Source: Bacillus sp. SA1-12
GTDB taxonomy: Bacteria > Bacillota > Bacilli > Bacillales > Bacillaceae
Direction of reading: 5' to 3'
Length of the DNA: 64,000 nt
NCBI RefSeq assembly: GCF_000981385.1
Contig: NZ_LATZ01000003.1
Location: 124,001-188,000 of the forward strand
In this document: positions 1 to 9,646 of the stretch, piece by piece
How positions within the stretch are numbered: position 1 is the first letter of the stretch
Layout of the letters: every line of letters starts with the position of its first letter
Notes under the pieces: model-generated
Told to the model about the DNA's origin: nothing
Database searches by the model: none
What the model saw: the letters and a program-made list of their open reading frames with translations, nothing else
Position numbers and translations under genes: made by a program

Positions 1-219
1 TTAGGTGCTGCAGGTGGAGTAGAGGCTATCCTAAGTATATTAGCTATTAAGGAAGGCATTATTCCTCCAACGATTAATTATCGTACACCTGATCCAGATT
101 GTGACCTTGACTATGTTCCAAACGAGGCAAGAAAGCAGGAGGTCAAGGCTGCATTGAGTAACTCTTTAGGCTTTGGCGGACATAACGCAACAATTATCTT
201 TAAGAAATTTGAAAACTAA
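1..219 (+). CDS. fabF: 3-oxoacyl-ACP synthase II, C-terminal end (partial)
   Basis: The window opens inside this gene; 72 codons and the TAA stop remain. The tail reads [19 protein letters not shown], then [11 protein letters not shown], then [15 protein letters not shown]. These are the closing motifs of the KAS II condensing enzyme, including the GFGGHN segment close to the active site. The enzyme elongates acyl-ACP with malonyl-ACP in fatty acid synthesis. In B. subtilis fabF lies directly before yjaZ, as here. The catalytic Cys and first His lie outside the window. Confidence 0.93.
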   Translation, partial: LGAAGGVEAILSILAIKEGIIPPTINYRTPDPDCDLDYVPNEARKQEVKAALSNSLGFGGHNATIIFKKFEN

Positions 220-233
220 ATAAAGTATGATGG

Positions 234-284
234 CGGCTGTCTCAATAAGGGAATGACCCTTTGAATGGAGGCAGCCCTTTTTTT
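234..284 (+). terminator. Rho-independent terminator after fabF
   Basis: A GGCTGTCTC arm pairs with GAGGCAGCC around an inner AAGGG/CCCTT stem, and a run of seven T follows. It lies 14 bases after the fabF stop. Confidence 0.8.
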
Positions 285-430
285 AGTCTGTTTTTCGTGC
301 TTGAGCGCATAGCAGAGTTTCCATTATGATGGTTTGAACAAATAAGCGAGACTCCTTCGAAAGCGAACCACCGGTTAGCAATAGGTGCGAAAAAACAACA
401 TGGAATTTTAAAAGAACCCTTTTTAAAAGA

Positions 431-474
431 ACACCCCTTCAAAGCTTTTCATAAGCTAGCAAAAGAAGGGGTGT
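431..474 (+). promoter_or_regulatory. Hairpin covering the yjaZ ribosome binding site
   Basis: Positions 431-440 (ACACCCCTTC) are the exact reverse complement of 465-474 (GAAGGGGTGT). The downstream arm contains the AAGGGG Shine-Dalgarno of yjaZ, six to seven bases before its ATG at 480. In RNA the ribosome site would be paired. There is no U-tract, so it does not look like a terminator. Confidence 0.5.
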
Positions 475-479
475 TATTA

Positions 480-1256
480 ATGAGTATTATCGACACAAAG
501 AAATGGTTAAAGGAAACATATGATCAGCGCGACATTTGCAAAAAATTAACATCTTATTTTCCACAATTAAAGGAAGGTGAGATTGCTAAATATTTGAGTT
601 CGTTTGGCATGTATAAAAGAACTGGCATATTAGATGATTGGCTTGAAAAAATGGAAAAGGAAAACATTTATGAATTTGTGAAAGAAGAGGAAGAAAAGCT
701 AAGAAAAGAATGGAATGGCCCAAATATACCGATTTTTATATTCCCAAGTGATATTCATAATCGAAAAATCGAATCAGATTATAAAGGAAGAAGTGGTTTG
801 GCCTTTCACAATAAATTATTTCTGTTTCTCTCGTTAAATATCATAAAAAGTGATATTAAGTCCGTTTTGATCCATGAATACCATCATGTTTGCCGAATAA
901 ATTCAGTAAGTAAGAAGGAACAGGATTTTACAATCATTGATACTATCATTTTAGAAGGCTTGGCGGAAAATGCAGTACGTGAGAAGCTGGGGGATTGTCA
1001 TGTTGCTGCGTGGACAACATTATATACAGATGCTCAATGCGAACGTTTTTTTGAAAGAATCATTTATCCGCAAAAGGAATTATCGGTAGATAGCCGCAAC
1101 TATCCTCAATTAATGTATGGCACAGGACTCTATCCGAACATGTTAGGGTATGCAGTTGGTTATTACATTGTTAAAAACTATATGAACCAAACCGGAGAAA
1201 AAACAATTAATCTGCTAAGCAAACCAGCTGAAGAAATAATAAATAGAAAAAAATAG
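480..1256 (+). CDS. yjaZ: YjaZ-like DUF2268 putative zinc metalloprotease
   Basis: This 258-residue protein carries an HEYHH motif at about residues 132-136 (LIHEYHHVCR). About 25 residues later comes EGLAEN, which offers the downstream Glu typical of gluzincin-type DUF2268 proteins. No signal peptide or membrane segment is seen, so a cytoplasmic location is likely. The ATG at 480 was preferred over an in-frame GTG at 471 because the AAGGGG ribosome site at 465-470 fits only the ATG. The gene sits between fabF and yjbA as in B. subtilis. The family lies in a metallopeptidase clan, but the substrate is unknown. Confidence 0.85.
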   Translation: MSIIDTKKWLKETYDQRDICKKLTSYFPQLKEGEIAKYLSSFGMYKRTGILDDWLEKMEKENIYEFVKEEEEKLRKEWNGPNIPIFIFPSDIHNRKIESDYKGRSGLAFHNKLFLFLSLNIIKSDIKSVLIHEYHHVCRINSVSKKEQDFTIIDTIILEGLAENAVREKLGDCHVAAWTTLYTDAQCERFFERIIYPQKELSVDSRNYPQLMYGTGLYPNMLGYAVGYYIVKNYMNQTGEKTINLLSKPAEEIINRKK

Positions 1257-1410
1257 CCATTTTTATTCATATCCTTCTACCTTCAGACATAGGGATGACT
1301 AAAGACAAGTTTTTGGGAAATAAATCTATGTATATTCTGTATAGATTGGAATAAATTCTCTATTAATTGCCAATACTGTTTGACAAATGGTACTGAAGTG
1401 AGGGATTTAA

Positions 1411-2166
1411 ATGTTATTTCTTCATGATGTTTGGGTTAATTGGTTTGAAGGTGAAGAGAACGGGTACAATGTCTGTCATTTTCATGAATGGAGAAAGGAT
1501 GATAGTGTTGAACTCCTTGATCAGGTCCCCCTTTTAAAGGTTAATTCCTTACTTTTTGACTACATAGAAAATAACTTATCGGAGTTACCGCCTGGTCTAC
1601 TAAAAGATATTTTCCAAAAGGCTTATATTCGCAAAAACCATGAGAGAATTCAACTAGACTACTGCTTTGTTATTACAGATGGTATTGGAATTTTAGCTGT
1701 TGATACGATCGGCTACACCATACCAATTCGTAAAAGCCGGATCATCCCGCGACAAGAGCAGCTTGTCTTTGAAATGGTTAAGGATATTGAGTCAGAAGAG
1801 TATTCGACTGAATTCATTCAAAATGGATCAGAGGAAAAAGAATATCATATTTTATCATTATCGCCAGAGCATGTACGTGGTTTAACAAGAAAAGAACGCC
1901 AATTAAAACAACTATTGTTTATGGCACTTGACCAATTACAAGCAACAAAAAATGCTGCTGAGGTTAAGTACTGGTACACAGAATGGAATCCAACCATGTA
2001 TCACGACATTCAACAAAGAGAATTTCATGAAGTGTGGCAGAGGCTTTACGAGGAAACGTTGCATGGATGGACACCAAAACATGCTCAATTATGTGAGAAC
2101 TTAATTAAAGGACAACCATTCTTTGAAAAGCTCTGGGATATGGAGCAAGAATCAAAGGTAAACTAG
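1411..2166 (+). CDS. yjbA: YjbA family protein (DUF3603)
   Basis: This soluble 251-residue protein begins [20 protein letters not shown], the hallmark start of the YjbA/DUF3603 family. It has no recognisable catalytic motif. The start is an ATG after GTGAGGG. It is followed by a bidirectional terminator and then by convergent trpS, the same order as in B. subtilis. The function is not known. The identification rests on the N-terminal sequence and on synteny. Confidence 0.85.
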   Translation: MLFLHDVWVNWFEGEENGYNVCHFHEWRKDDSVELLDQVPLLKVNSLLFDYIENNLSELPPGLLKDIFQKAYIRKNHERIQLDYCFVITDGIGILAVDTIGYTIPIRKSRIIPRQEQLVFEMVKDIESEEYSTEFIQNGSEEKEYHILSLSPEHVRGLTRKERQLKQLLFMALDQLQATKNAAEVKYWYTEWNPTMYHDIQQREFHEVWQRLYEETLHGWTPKHAQLCENLIKGQPFFEKLWDMEQESKVN

Positions 2167-2191
2167 CTTGGACAAGCTTAGGAAAAAATCA

Positions 2192-2241
2192 AAAAACGAT
2201 GTGAACTAAACGTTTGATAAGCATTTAGTTCACATCGTTTT
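2192..2241. terminator. Bidirectional terminator between yjbA and trpS
   Basis: The arm AAACGATGTGAACTAAA pairs with TTTAGTTCACATCGTTT around a 13-base loop. It has A-rich and T-rich flanks on both sides, so it can end yjbA on the plus strand and trpS on the minus strand. Confidence 0.8.
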
Positions 2242-2396
2242 CATTTTATAACCCGGACTAAGCTGTGAATAGGAGCAAAAGGAAATATACTTTTGCGAAA
2301 AAATGAAATTTTGCGAAGCTATTTCTTTTTTGCACCTAGCTTTGTTGTCTAACACAATGCTCTTCAGTCAATACACCCAGCCGGAAACTTCCGCTT

Positions 2397-3398
<1,002 letters not shown>

Positions 3399-3429
3399 TT
3401 ATGAGTTATTTTAGAAATTAGTTATGGTG

Positions 3430-3760
3430 TCCAGCTTCAGCGTCTAACGACTAATGAACTTCATACTCCGCCTTAGATTAGTCAACATCGAATCGCTTAC
3501 GCTCTTCGTGATTTCTTTTCCGCACCTTAACGGGTAAAAAAGTTAGTGTTTTAGTAAAATTGATTACATTAACTGCCCTTAAAGTTCCGGTAAGTCTCGC
3601 TTTAGGTGACTGTACAGCTCCGACAAGCAAAAGACGATCAGGTATAGACAGTGTTTTTAATTTTCAATTTCTGAATGGCTATACTTGCGGAGCTGGGAGC
3701 ACGCATCTAGATTGGAGTGCTCCTGTTCACACGTCGCTGAGCAAGGCGCTTACACATTTT
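3430..3760. repeat. Dispersed palindromic intergenic repeat, copy 1
   Basis: The stretch shares several blocks with the element at 28185-28480: TTAGTCAACATCGA, CACCTTAACGGG, GGTAAGTCTCGCTTTA, ACAAGCAAAAGACG.TCAGG and TCTAGATTGG.GTGCTC. Blocks are also shared with the copies near 29.9 and 39.4 kb. There is no credible gene in it. It lies between the T-box terminator and trpS, so it would be transcribed as part of the trpS leader. Confidence 0.6.
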
Positions 3761-3769
3761 AAAAATAAA

Positions 3770-4002
3770 AAAAGCCCACTCGTACCCATATGATAGGGAC
3801 GATGGACCGCGGTGCCACCCTACTTATTTCTTTAGTAGAAATCACTTACATCTTTAACGCAAGATTACGTCTGTACGTACTATCTTTCTGCACAGAAGCT
3901 CAAAAGTCCATTCCATACACTTCATTACCTGTTCACAGCAGCCACAGGCTCTCTTTAAATGATCGTTGTATGTACTATTCTTTGTCATAGCTAACTATTT
4001 TT
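3770..4002 (-). promoter_or_regulatory. T-box leader (tRNA-Trp sensing) of trpS
   Basis: On the minus strand the T-box sequence TGGCACCGCGG lies at 3807-3817, preceded by AAGTAGGG. Next comes a terminator stem, CGTCCCTAT against ATATGGGTACG, running into seven T at 3770-3800. The Stem I region contains AGAGAG near 3940 and a specifier loop GAATGGAC. The UGG tryptophan codon in that loop lies at 3908-3910, which agrees with trpS downstream. Uncharged tRNA-Trp should stabilise the antiterminator. Confidence 0.92.
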
Positions 4003-4008
4003 TTACTT

Positions 4009-4037
4009 ATTATAAGGAACACAGCCATTTTTTGCAA
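4009..4037 (-). promoter_or_regulatory. Sigma-A promoter of the trpS T-box leader
   Basis: On the minus strand TTGCAA (4032-4037) and TATAAT (4009-4014) are separated by exactly 17 bases. They stand just before the predicted leader. Confidence 0.7.
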
Positions 4038-4057
4038 ATGAATTCAAGAAAAATGGG

Positions 4058-4417
4058 CTAACGATAATAATAAATAAAGAGAGCAATAAGCATGATTGCT
4101 AACATAAGGAGCCCATTTATTAGTAATGGTGAATAATGAAAAGTAATCATTTCAGAAATCGGCTTCATTTCTTTAACTTCATTTTTTGATAGCACCTTGC
4201 CTTTTGAAATAAAGGTTCTGCGAAATCCGTAGGTAATCCCATCGAAGAACCCGCCCTTAACCGTTATCGTTAAGAGGGCAAGGAATAAAAAAGCACCTGC
4301 AATAAAAAAGGAAAGATTGATGAAGTGTAACAATGTCAATTTATGGTAAATAAGAAATGATAGTAAAATTGTTGCACAAAAAGACACAATAAAAAGCATA
4401 AACGATTTAAAGAGCAA
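4058..4417 (-). CDS. Small membrane protein, DUF3899 family
   Basis: This 119-residue protein has three hydrophobic segments: about residues 2-22, 30-52 and 97-117. The middle stretch GGFFDGITYGFRRTF is the conserved patch of DUF3899 proteins, which commonly neighbour trpS in Bacillus. It is an integral membrane protein with no known function. It lies upstream of the trpS promoter on the same strand and is probably an independent unit. Confidence 0.75.
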   Translation of the reverse strand: MLFKSFMLFIVSFCATILLSFLIYHKLTLLHFINLSFFIAGAFLFLALLTITVKGGFFDGITYGFRRTFISKGKVLSKNEVKEMKPISEMITFHYSPLLINGLLMLAIMLIALFIYYYR

Positions 4418-4590
4418 ATTTAACCATCCTTTTCCAATTATTCAATAAGAACTATTATATCAAAAGAAAGGAGGGGTTAAAAATAGGTATAAAGCTATTC
4501 TGATAATATTATTTGAGTAAATATTCACAAAAGCCTTTATCAATAACGAAGAATGTTACTGATTTGTAATGTAAAATTACGTAAGATTTT

Positions 4591-4649
4591 GTAACCCTTT
4601 GCAAGTCAACGCGTTAAAGCGTTTGGTCGCGAAATTGGAAAAGGGTTAC
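4591..4649 (+). promoter_or_regulatory. Large palindrome in the oppA upstream region
   Basis: The 391 bases before oppA contain no gene. GTAACCCTTT (4591-4600) is a perfect inverted repeat of AAAGGGTTAC (4640-4649), with AACGC/GCGTT nested inside. It could be an operator or a leader hairpin. A TATAAT at 4758-4763 is the best -10 candidate for oppA, but no convincing -35 stands before it. Confidence 0.4.
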
Positions 4650-4808
4650 AAAAGTAACATAGGTAATTAGGACTATTTTTTTGTCCCGAATTCTTAATAT
4701 TATTGCATTTTTGTAAATTTTATTAAAAAAATAAATGCATAATTGTTTGAATACTTGTATAATAATCGTTGTAAGTACAACTTGTATATATAAAAGGGAG
4801 GTCTATTA

Positions 4809-6503
4809 GTGAAAAAGTCGAAATATTTTCTACTTTTAGCTTTATCCCTCGTTCTTAGCATGTTCTTATCAGCATGTTATGGCGGAGGAGATGCCGGTAA
4901 AGAGACAGATACTGGCGGAGATGAAGGAAAAAAAGAGGCGGTACAAGAAATAACAGCTCTAGAATCTCAAGCAATTCCTTCTATGGATAGCGTAATGGCT
5001 CAGGATACTGTTAGTTTCACTACTTTAAATAACGTAATGGAAGGTTTATACCGTCTTGATCCAAACCAGGAAGTTGTTCAAGGTTTGGCTGATGGCGAAC
5101 CAGAAGTAAGTGAAGACGGAACAGTTTATACATTTAAATTAAGGGATGCAAAATGGTCAAATGGAGACCCTGTAACTGCTCAAGATTTTGTTTTTGCTTG
5201 GCAGCGTGCAATCGATCCTAAGAATGCATCACCATATGGTCCATATATGATGGATGGTAAGATTAAAGGGGCTGCTGAAATTTCTGCAGCAGGTGCAGCG
5301 AAAAAAGAATACGATCTAAATACATTAGGCGTTAAAGCAATTGATGAGAAAACGCTTGAAGTAACGCTAGAAAGACCAATTCCATATTTTACATCGTTAA
5401 TGGCTTTCCCAACATTCTATCCGCAAAACCAAAAATTTGTTGAAGAACAAGGTGAAAATTACGGGAAAACAGCTGAAAACTTAGTATTTAACGGTCCTTT
5501 CACATTATCTGATTGGGGTGGAAGCACAGCTTCAGAATGGACATATTCTAAGAACAAGGATTACTGGGATGCTGAAACAGTTAAGCTAGAGAAAGTACAA
5601 TGGAATGTATTGAAAGATTCTCAATCATCTGCAAATGCATTTGAAACTGGCGAAGCTGACGTCACTGGTAAACTTTCATCTGATATCGTACCTCAATATG
5701 AAGGTGACGAACGTTTAGTTACATGGTTAGAGCCGACAATTTTCTGGTTGAAATTTAACCAAAAAGAAAATGAAGCTTTAAAAAATCCTGATATCCGTAA
5801 AGCAATTGCACAAGCGATTAACAAAGAAGATTATGTAAATAGCGTTTTAAACAATGGTTCAATTGTTGCAAACTATGCAGTGCCGCAAGAATTCGCTAAG
5901 AATCCTGAAACAGGTAAGGATTTCCGTGAGATTAATGGCAATGAATTGCTTCCTTATGATGTAGAAGCAGCAAAAGCTTCTTGGGAAAAAGGATTAGCTG
6001 CTTTAGGTACTGATACAGTTGAAGTAAGATACTTAGGTGATGACACTGAAAGTGCTAAGAAAACAGCTGAATACATTAAAAACCAATTAGAAACAAATCT
6101 TCCTGGTATAAAACTTAAAGTCGAAAGCGTGCCATTCAGCGTACGTTTAGATCGTGAAAATTCTCAAGATTATGATATCCAATTAGCTGGTTGGGGACCT
6201 GACTATCTAGATCCTATGACGTTCTCAGATTTATGGTTAACAGGCGGAGGAAACAATAAGATGGATTACTCCAACGAGCAATATGATAAGTTAGTAAAAG
6301 ATGCGCAAACAACTTTAGCTCAAACTCCAGTTGAGTACTATGATGCTCTTGCTCAGGCAGAAAAAATCTTGCTTGAAGAAGATGCTGCGATTGCACCTCT
6401 TTATCAACGTTCATCTAACGTATTAGTAAATGAGAAAGTTGAAAACTTTACTTATCACCTAGTAGGGCCTGAATATAGCTTTAAATGGACTTCAGTTAAA
6501 TAA
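4809..6503 (+). CDS. oppA: Oligopeptide ABC transporter, substrate-binding lipoprotein OppA
   Basis: This is the extracellular peptide-binding subunit (SBP_bac_5 family, 564 residues), anchored to the membrane through a lipid-modified Cys. The start is GTG after GGGAGG. Residues 1-22 form a lipoprotein signal ending in the lipobox LSAC, with Cys23 as the lipidation site. A short acidic, Gly-rich linker follows. Family features include YTFKLRDAKWSNGDPVTAQDFVFAW near residues 105-130. A strong hairpin after the gene probably lets OppA be made in excess over the rest of the operon. OppA imports peptides for nutrition and, in Bacillus, sporulation and competence signals. Confidence 0.95.
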   Translation: MKKSKYFLLLALSLVLSMFLSACYGGGDAGKETDTGGDEGKKEAVQEITALESQAIPSMDSVMAQDTVSFTTLNNVMEGLYRLDPNQEVVQGLADGEPEVSEDGTVYTFKLRDAKWSNGDPVTAQDFVFAWQRAIDPKNASPYGPYMMDGKIKGAAEISAAGAAKKEYDLNTLGVKAIDEKTLEVTLERPIPYFTSLMAFPTFYPQNQKFVEEQGENYGKTAENLVFNGPFTLSDWGGSTASEWTYSKNKDYWDAETVKLEKVQWNVLKDSQSSANAFETGEADVTGKLSSDIVPQYEGDERLVTWLEPTIFWLKFNQKENEALKNPDIRKAIAQAINKEDYVNSVLNNGSIVANYAVPQEFAKNPETGKDFREINGNELLPYDVEAAKASWEKGLAALGTDTVEVRYLGDDTESAKKTAEYIKNQLETNLPGIKLKVESVPFSVRLDRENSQDYDIQLAGWGPDYLDPMTFSDLWLTGGGNNKMDYSNEQYDKLVKDAQTTLAQTPVEYYDALAQAEKILLEEDAAIAPLYQRSSNVLVNEKVENFTYHLVGPEYSFKWTSVK

Positions 6504-6532
6504 TGAGCAACAAGTTATGACAATGTAGGAAG

Positions 6533-6568
6533 AAAGAGAGTATATTTTTGTCAATATACTCTCTTTTC
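6533..6568 (+). terminator. Intra-operon terminator or attenuator between oppA and oppB
   Basis: A 13-bp perfect stem, AAAGAGAGTATAT with ATATACTCTCTTT, has an 8-base loop and a T-rich tail. Its position suggests partial termination. Confidence 0.75.
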
Positions 6569-6629
6569 CCTTGTTAGAAAATTGTCGAACATTGTTGAAA
6601 ATTCAAAATCTTTTGGGAGGTGCACTCAT

Positions 6630-7559
6630 ATGGCGAAATATATTACTCAACGTGTTATTTACATGATTATAACTCTATTTTTAATTGCCACGTTTACATT
6701 TTTCCTCATGAAAATAATCCCTGGTACACCTTTTACGAATGCTGGTAAATTATCTGAAACACAGCTTACCATCATGAAAGATAAGTATGGTCTGGATGAA
6801 CCAGTTCCTGTTCAATATATGAACTATATGGTGAATATGCTGAAAGGGGATTTAGGAGTTTCCTTTCAATTTGATAACGTTGGTGTTACAGAAATTCTAA
6901 TGAATAGCATTGGACCATCAGCTGTACTTGGATTTCAAGCTATTTTATTCGGAACATTTTTTGGCATAATTCTTGGAGTAATATCAGCGCTGCGCCAAAA
7001 TACGTGGGTTGATTATAGTTCAACGTTTCTTGCTGTGTTGGGAAAATCCATTCCATCCTTTGTTTTTGCAGGATTACTTCAATATTATATAGGGGTTAAA
7101 TTAGGATGGTTCCCAGTCGCGTTTTGGCGAGGTCCGGAATATTCCGTTATGCCAACAATTGCTTTAGCTATGTTTCCGCTCGCAACCGCCGCAAGGTTTG
7201 TGAGAACTGAAATGATCGAGGTCTTAGAATCAGATTACATCACACTTGCAAAGGCTAAAGGGGCAAGCTGGTTTGACATTGCCTTCAAGCACGCGCTTCG
7301 AAATGCATTAATCCCAGTCATAACAGTTTTAGGACCATTAGTAGTCAGTTTAATGACAGGTTCATTAGTTATCGAAAAAATCTTTGGAATTCCGGGTCTT
7401 GGCGAGCAATTTGTTAAATCAATTACTGTAAATGATTACCCAGTTATAATGGGAACAACGATCTTATTTGCAGTCTTGTTTGTCATCGTTATTTTAATTG
7501 TAGATCTTCTTTATGGAATCATTGATCCGCGGATTCGTATAGCGGGAGGGAAAAAATAA
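6630..7559 (+). CDS. oppB: Oligopeptide ABC transporter permease OppB
   Basis: Inner-membrane permease of 309 residues with six predicted membrane helices. It begins MAKYITQRVIYMIITLFLIA, the usual OppB start. The ATG at 6630 was chosen over an earlier in-frame start at 6582 because GGGAGG ends 9 bases before it and the family begins here. The EAA-type loop for ATPase contact is near ITLAKAKGASWFDIAFKH. The stop overlaps the oppC start by one base, indicating translational coupling. Confidence 0.95.
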   Translation: MAKYITQRVIYMIITLFLIATFTFFLMKIIPGTPFTNAGKLSETQLTIMKDKYGLDEPVPVQYMNYMVNMLKGDLGVSFQFDNVGVTEILMNSIGPSAVLGFQAILFGTFFGIILGVISALRQNTWVDYSSTFLAVLGKSIPSFVFAGLLQYYIGVKLGWFPVAFWRGPEYSVMPTIALAMFPLATAARFVRTEMIEVLESDYITLAKAKGASWFDIAFKHALRNALIPVITVLGPLVVSLMTGSLVIEKIFGIPGLGEQFVKSITVNDYPVIMGTTILFAVLFVIVILIVDLLYGIIDPRIRIAGGKK

Positions 7560-8581
7560 TGGCACAAGAAAAAATCTCAAAAGATATGTTTTCACCCGCG
7601 CAGTTAGATACAACTAAAAGTGAAAAAATTTCAAAGCCTAGTCTAAGCTACTGGCAGGATGCTTGGCTTCGTGTTAGAAAAAACAAAGGTGCCATTATTA
7701 GTTTAGTCATAATAGGACTCTTAACAATTATGGCTCTTGTAGGTCCCCATATAACTGGACATGGTTATGATGAGCAAAATTTAAAGCATAATAACCTTCC
7801 GCCAAGAATTCCAGTATTAGAGAATATAAGCTGGCTGCCGTTTGATGGTAATTTGGAAAAAAAGAATGGGGATGTCTATAATGCGTATGAGCAAAAGGGA
7901 GTCGATGAATATTATTGGCTTGGTACTGACAGCTTAGGACGCGATTTATTTACACGTGTATGGAAAGGGACTCAAGTTTCTTTATATATTGCTGTGTTAG
8001 CTGCTGTTATTGACATGGTTATCGGTGTTTTGTATGGTGCAATCTCCGGTTTTGTCGGCGGTAAAACAGATAATGTGATGCAACGTATTATCGAAATTCT
8101 TGTGGGAATTCCGAATCTGGTGGTTGTCATCTTGATGATTATTTTGTTAGATCCGGGTATTATATCCATTACCATTGCCTTGACGATCACCGGATGGGTT
8201 GGGATGGCGAGGGTCGTTCGTGCCCAGGTTATGAAATTAAAGCAGCAGGAATATGTGCTAGCCGCAAGAACACTTGGACTTTCAAATGGTAAAATTATTT
8301 GGAAACATCTGCTTCCAAACCTAGCAGGTGTCATTATTATCAATACAATGTTTACAATACCGAATGCAATTTTCTTTGAAGCATTTTTAAGCTTTATTGG
8401 TCTTGGTTTACAGCCGCCACTAGCTTCATTGGGTACCCTAATTGATGATGGATTTAAAGTACTTCAACTTTATCCATATCAAATGATCATACCCGCAATT
8501 ATTATCAGTTTAATTATGATCTGTTTTAATATGATTGCAGATGGACTACGCGACGCATTAGATCCAAAAATGCGTGACTAG
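7559..8581 (+). CDS. oppC: Oligopeptide ABC transporter permease OppC
   Basis: Second permease subunit, 340 residues, partner of OppB. A cytoplasmic N-terminal tail precedes helix 1 (about residues 44-64). A long extracytoplasmic segment of about 70 residues follows, then the conserved YYWLGTDSLGRDLFTRVW and five further helices. The EAA loop is YVLAARTLGLSNGKIIWKH. It is somewhat longer than typical OppC (about 305 residues), mostly in the external loop. The start codon overlaps the oppB stop by one base. Confidence 0.94.
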   Translation: MAQEKISKDMFSPAQLDTTKSEKISKPSLSYWQDAWLRVRKNKGAIISLVIIGLLTIMALVGPHITGHGYDEQNLKHNNLPPRIPVLENISWLPFDGNLEKKNGDVYNAYEQKGVDEYYWLGTDSLGRDLFTRVWKGTQVSLYIAVLAAVIDMVIGVLYGAISGFVGGKTDNVMQRIIEILVGIPNLVVVILMIILLDPGIISITIALTITGWVGMARVVRAQVMKLKQQEYVLAARTLGLSNGKIIWKHLLPNLAGVIIINTMFTIPNAIFFEAFLSFIGLGLQPPLASLGTLIDDGFKVLQLYPYQMIIPAIIISLIMICFNMIADGLRDALDPKMRD

Positions 8582-8601
8582 AAAAGGCAGGTGAAGGATA
8601 A

Positions 8602-9645
8602 ATGGAAAAAATGTTAGAAGTGAAAGACTTGCACATTTCATTCCATACGTTTTCAGGAGAGGTGCAGGCCATACGCGGTGTTAATTTTGATTTGCTAAAA
8701 GGAGAAACACTGGCAATTGTTGGGGAATCTGGTTCAGGGAAATCTGTTACAACAAAAGCGGTTATGCGTTTGTTGCCTGAATCCAATTCTGAAATTAAGA
8801 AAGGTGAAATTCTTTTTGAAGGAAAGGATTTAGCGAAATTATCCGGCAAAGAGATGCAAAAAATCCGCGGTAAAGATATATCGATGATTTTTCAGGACCC
8901 AATGACTTCGTTAAACCCGACGATGAAAGTGGGAAAACAAATTATCGAACCAATTGTTAAGCATCAAAAATTGAGCAAAGCTGCTGCAAAAGAGCGTGCC
9001 ATCGATTTGCTTCGACTCGTTGGGATTCCTCAGCCAGAGCTGCGCTTTAATCAATATCCGCACCAATTTTCCGGCGGGATGAGACAAAGGGTTGTTATTG
9101 CGATTGCTCTTGCATGTAACCCAAAGGTGTTAATTGCTGATGAGCCAACAACAGCCTTAGATGTAACCATCCAAGCGCAAATTTTGGAGCTTATGAAAGA
9201 TTTACAGAAGAAGATTGATACGTCGATTATTTTTATTACGCATGACCTTGGTGTTGTCGCAAATGTAGCAGACCGTGTTGCGGTTATGTACGGTGGAAAA
9301 ATTATAGAAATTGGAACGGTAGATGAGATTTTCTATAATCCGCAGCATCCATATACATGGGGCTTAATTAGTTCAATGCCAAGTCTTGAAAGTGAGGACG
9401 ATGAGCTATACGCAATTCCAGGAACACCGCCAGATTTATTGGATCCTCCTAAAGGAGATGCGTTTGCGCCTCGTAATGAATATGCAATGAAAATTGATTT
9501 GGAAGAGCAGCCTCCAATGTTTAAGGTGTCTGATACACATTATGCTGCCACTTGGCTGCTTCACCCGGATGCGCCAAAGGTTGAACCGCCAGCTGCAGTA
9601 AAGCGGCGTCAACGTCAATTCCCTGAGAAAAAGGAGGGAAAGTAA
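8602..9645 (+). CDS. oppD: Oligopeptide ABC transporter ATPase OppD
   Basis: Cytoplasmic ATP-hydrolysing subunit, 347 residues. Walker A is GESGSGKS near residues 41-48, the Q-loop region is MIFQDPMTSLNP, the ABC signature is FSGGMRQRVV and Walker B is VLIADEPTTALD. The C-terminal oligopeptide/dipeptide transporter extension (PGTPPDLLDPP) marks it as a peptide importer ATPase. It lies 20 bases after oppC and 1 base before oppF. Confidence 0.95.
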   Translation: MEKMLEVKDLHISFHTFSGEVQAIRGVNFDLLKGETLAIVGESGSGKSVTTKAVMRLLPESNSEIKKGEILFEGKDLAKLSGKEMQKIRGKDISMIFQDPMTSLNPTMKVGKQIIEPIVKHQKLSKAAAKERAIDLLRLVGIPQPELRFNQYPHQFSGGMRQRVVIAIALACNPKVLIADEPTTALDVTIQAQILELMKDLQKKIDTSIIFITHDLGVVANVADRVAVMYGGKIIEIGTVDEIFYNPQHPYTWGLISSMPSLESEDDELYAIPGTPPDLLDPPKGDAFAPRNEYAMKIDLEEQPPMFKVSDTHYAATWLLHPDAPKVEPPAAVKRRQRQFPEKKEGK

Positions 9646-9646
9646 A

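Noticed and set aside
242-442. 66-codon minus-strand frame after fabF
   Set aside because: It overlaps the fabF terminator and the yjaZ hairpin and has no ribosome site.
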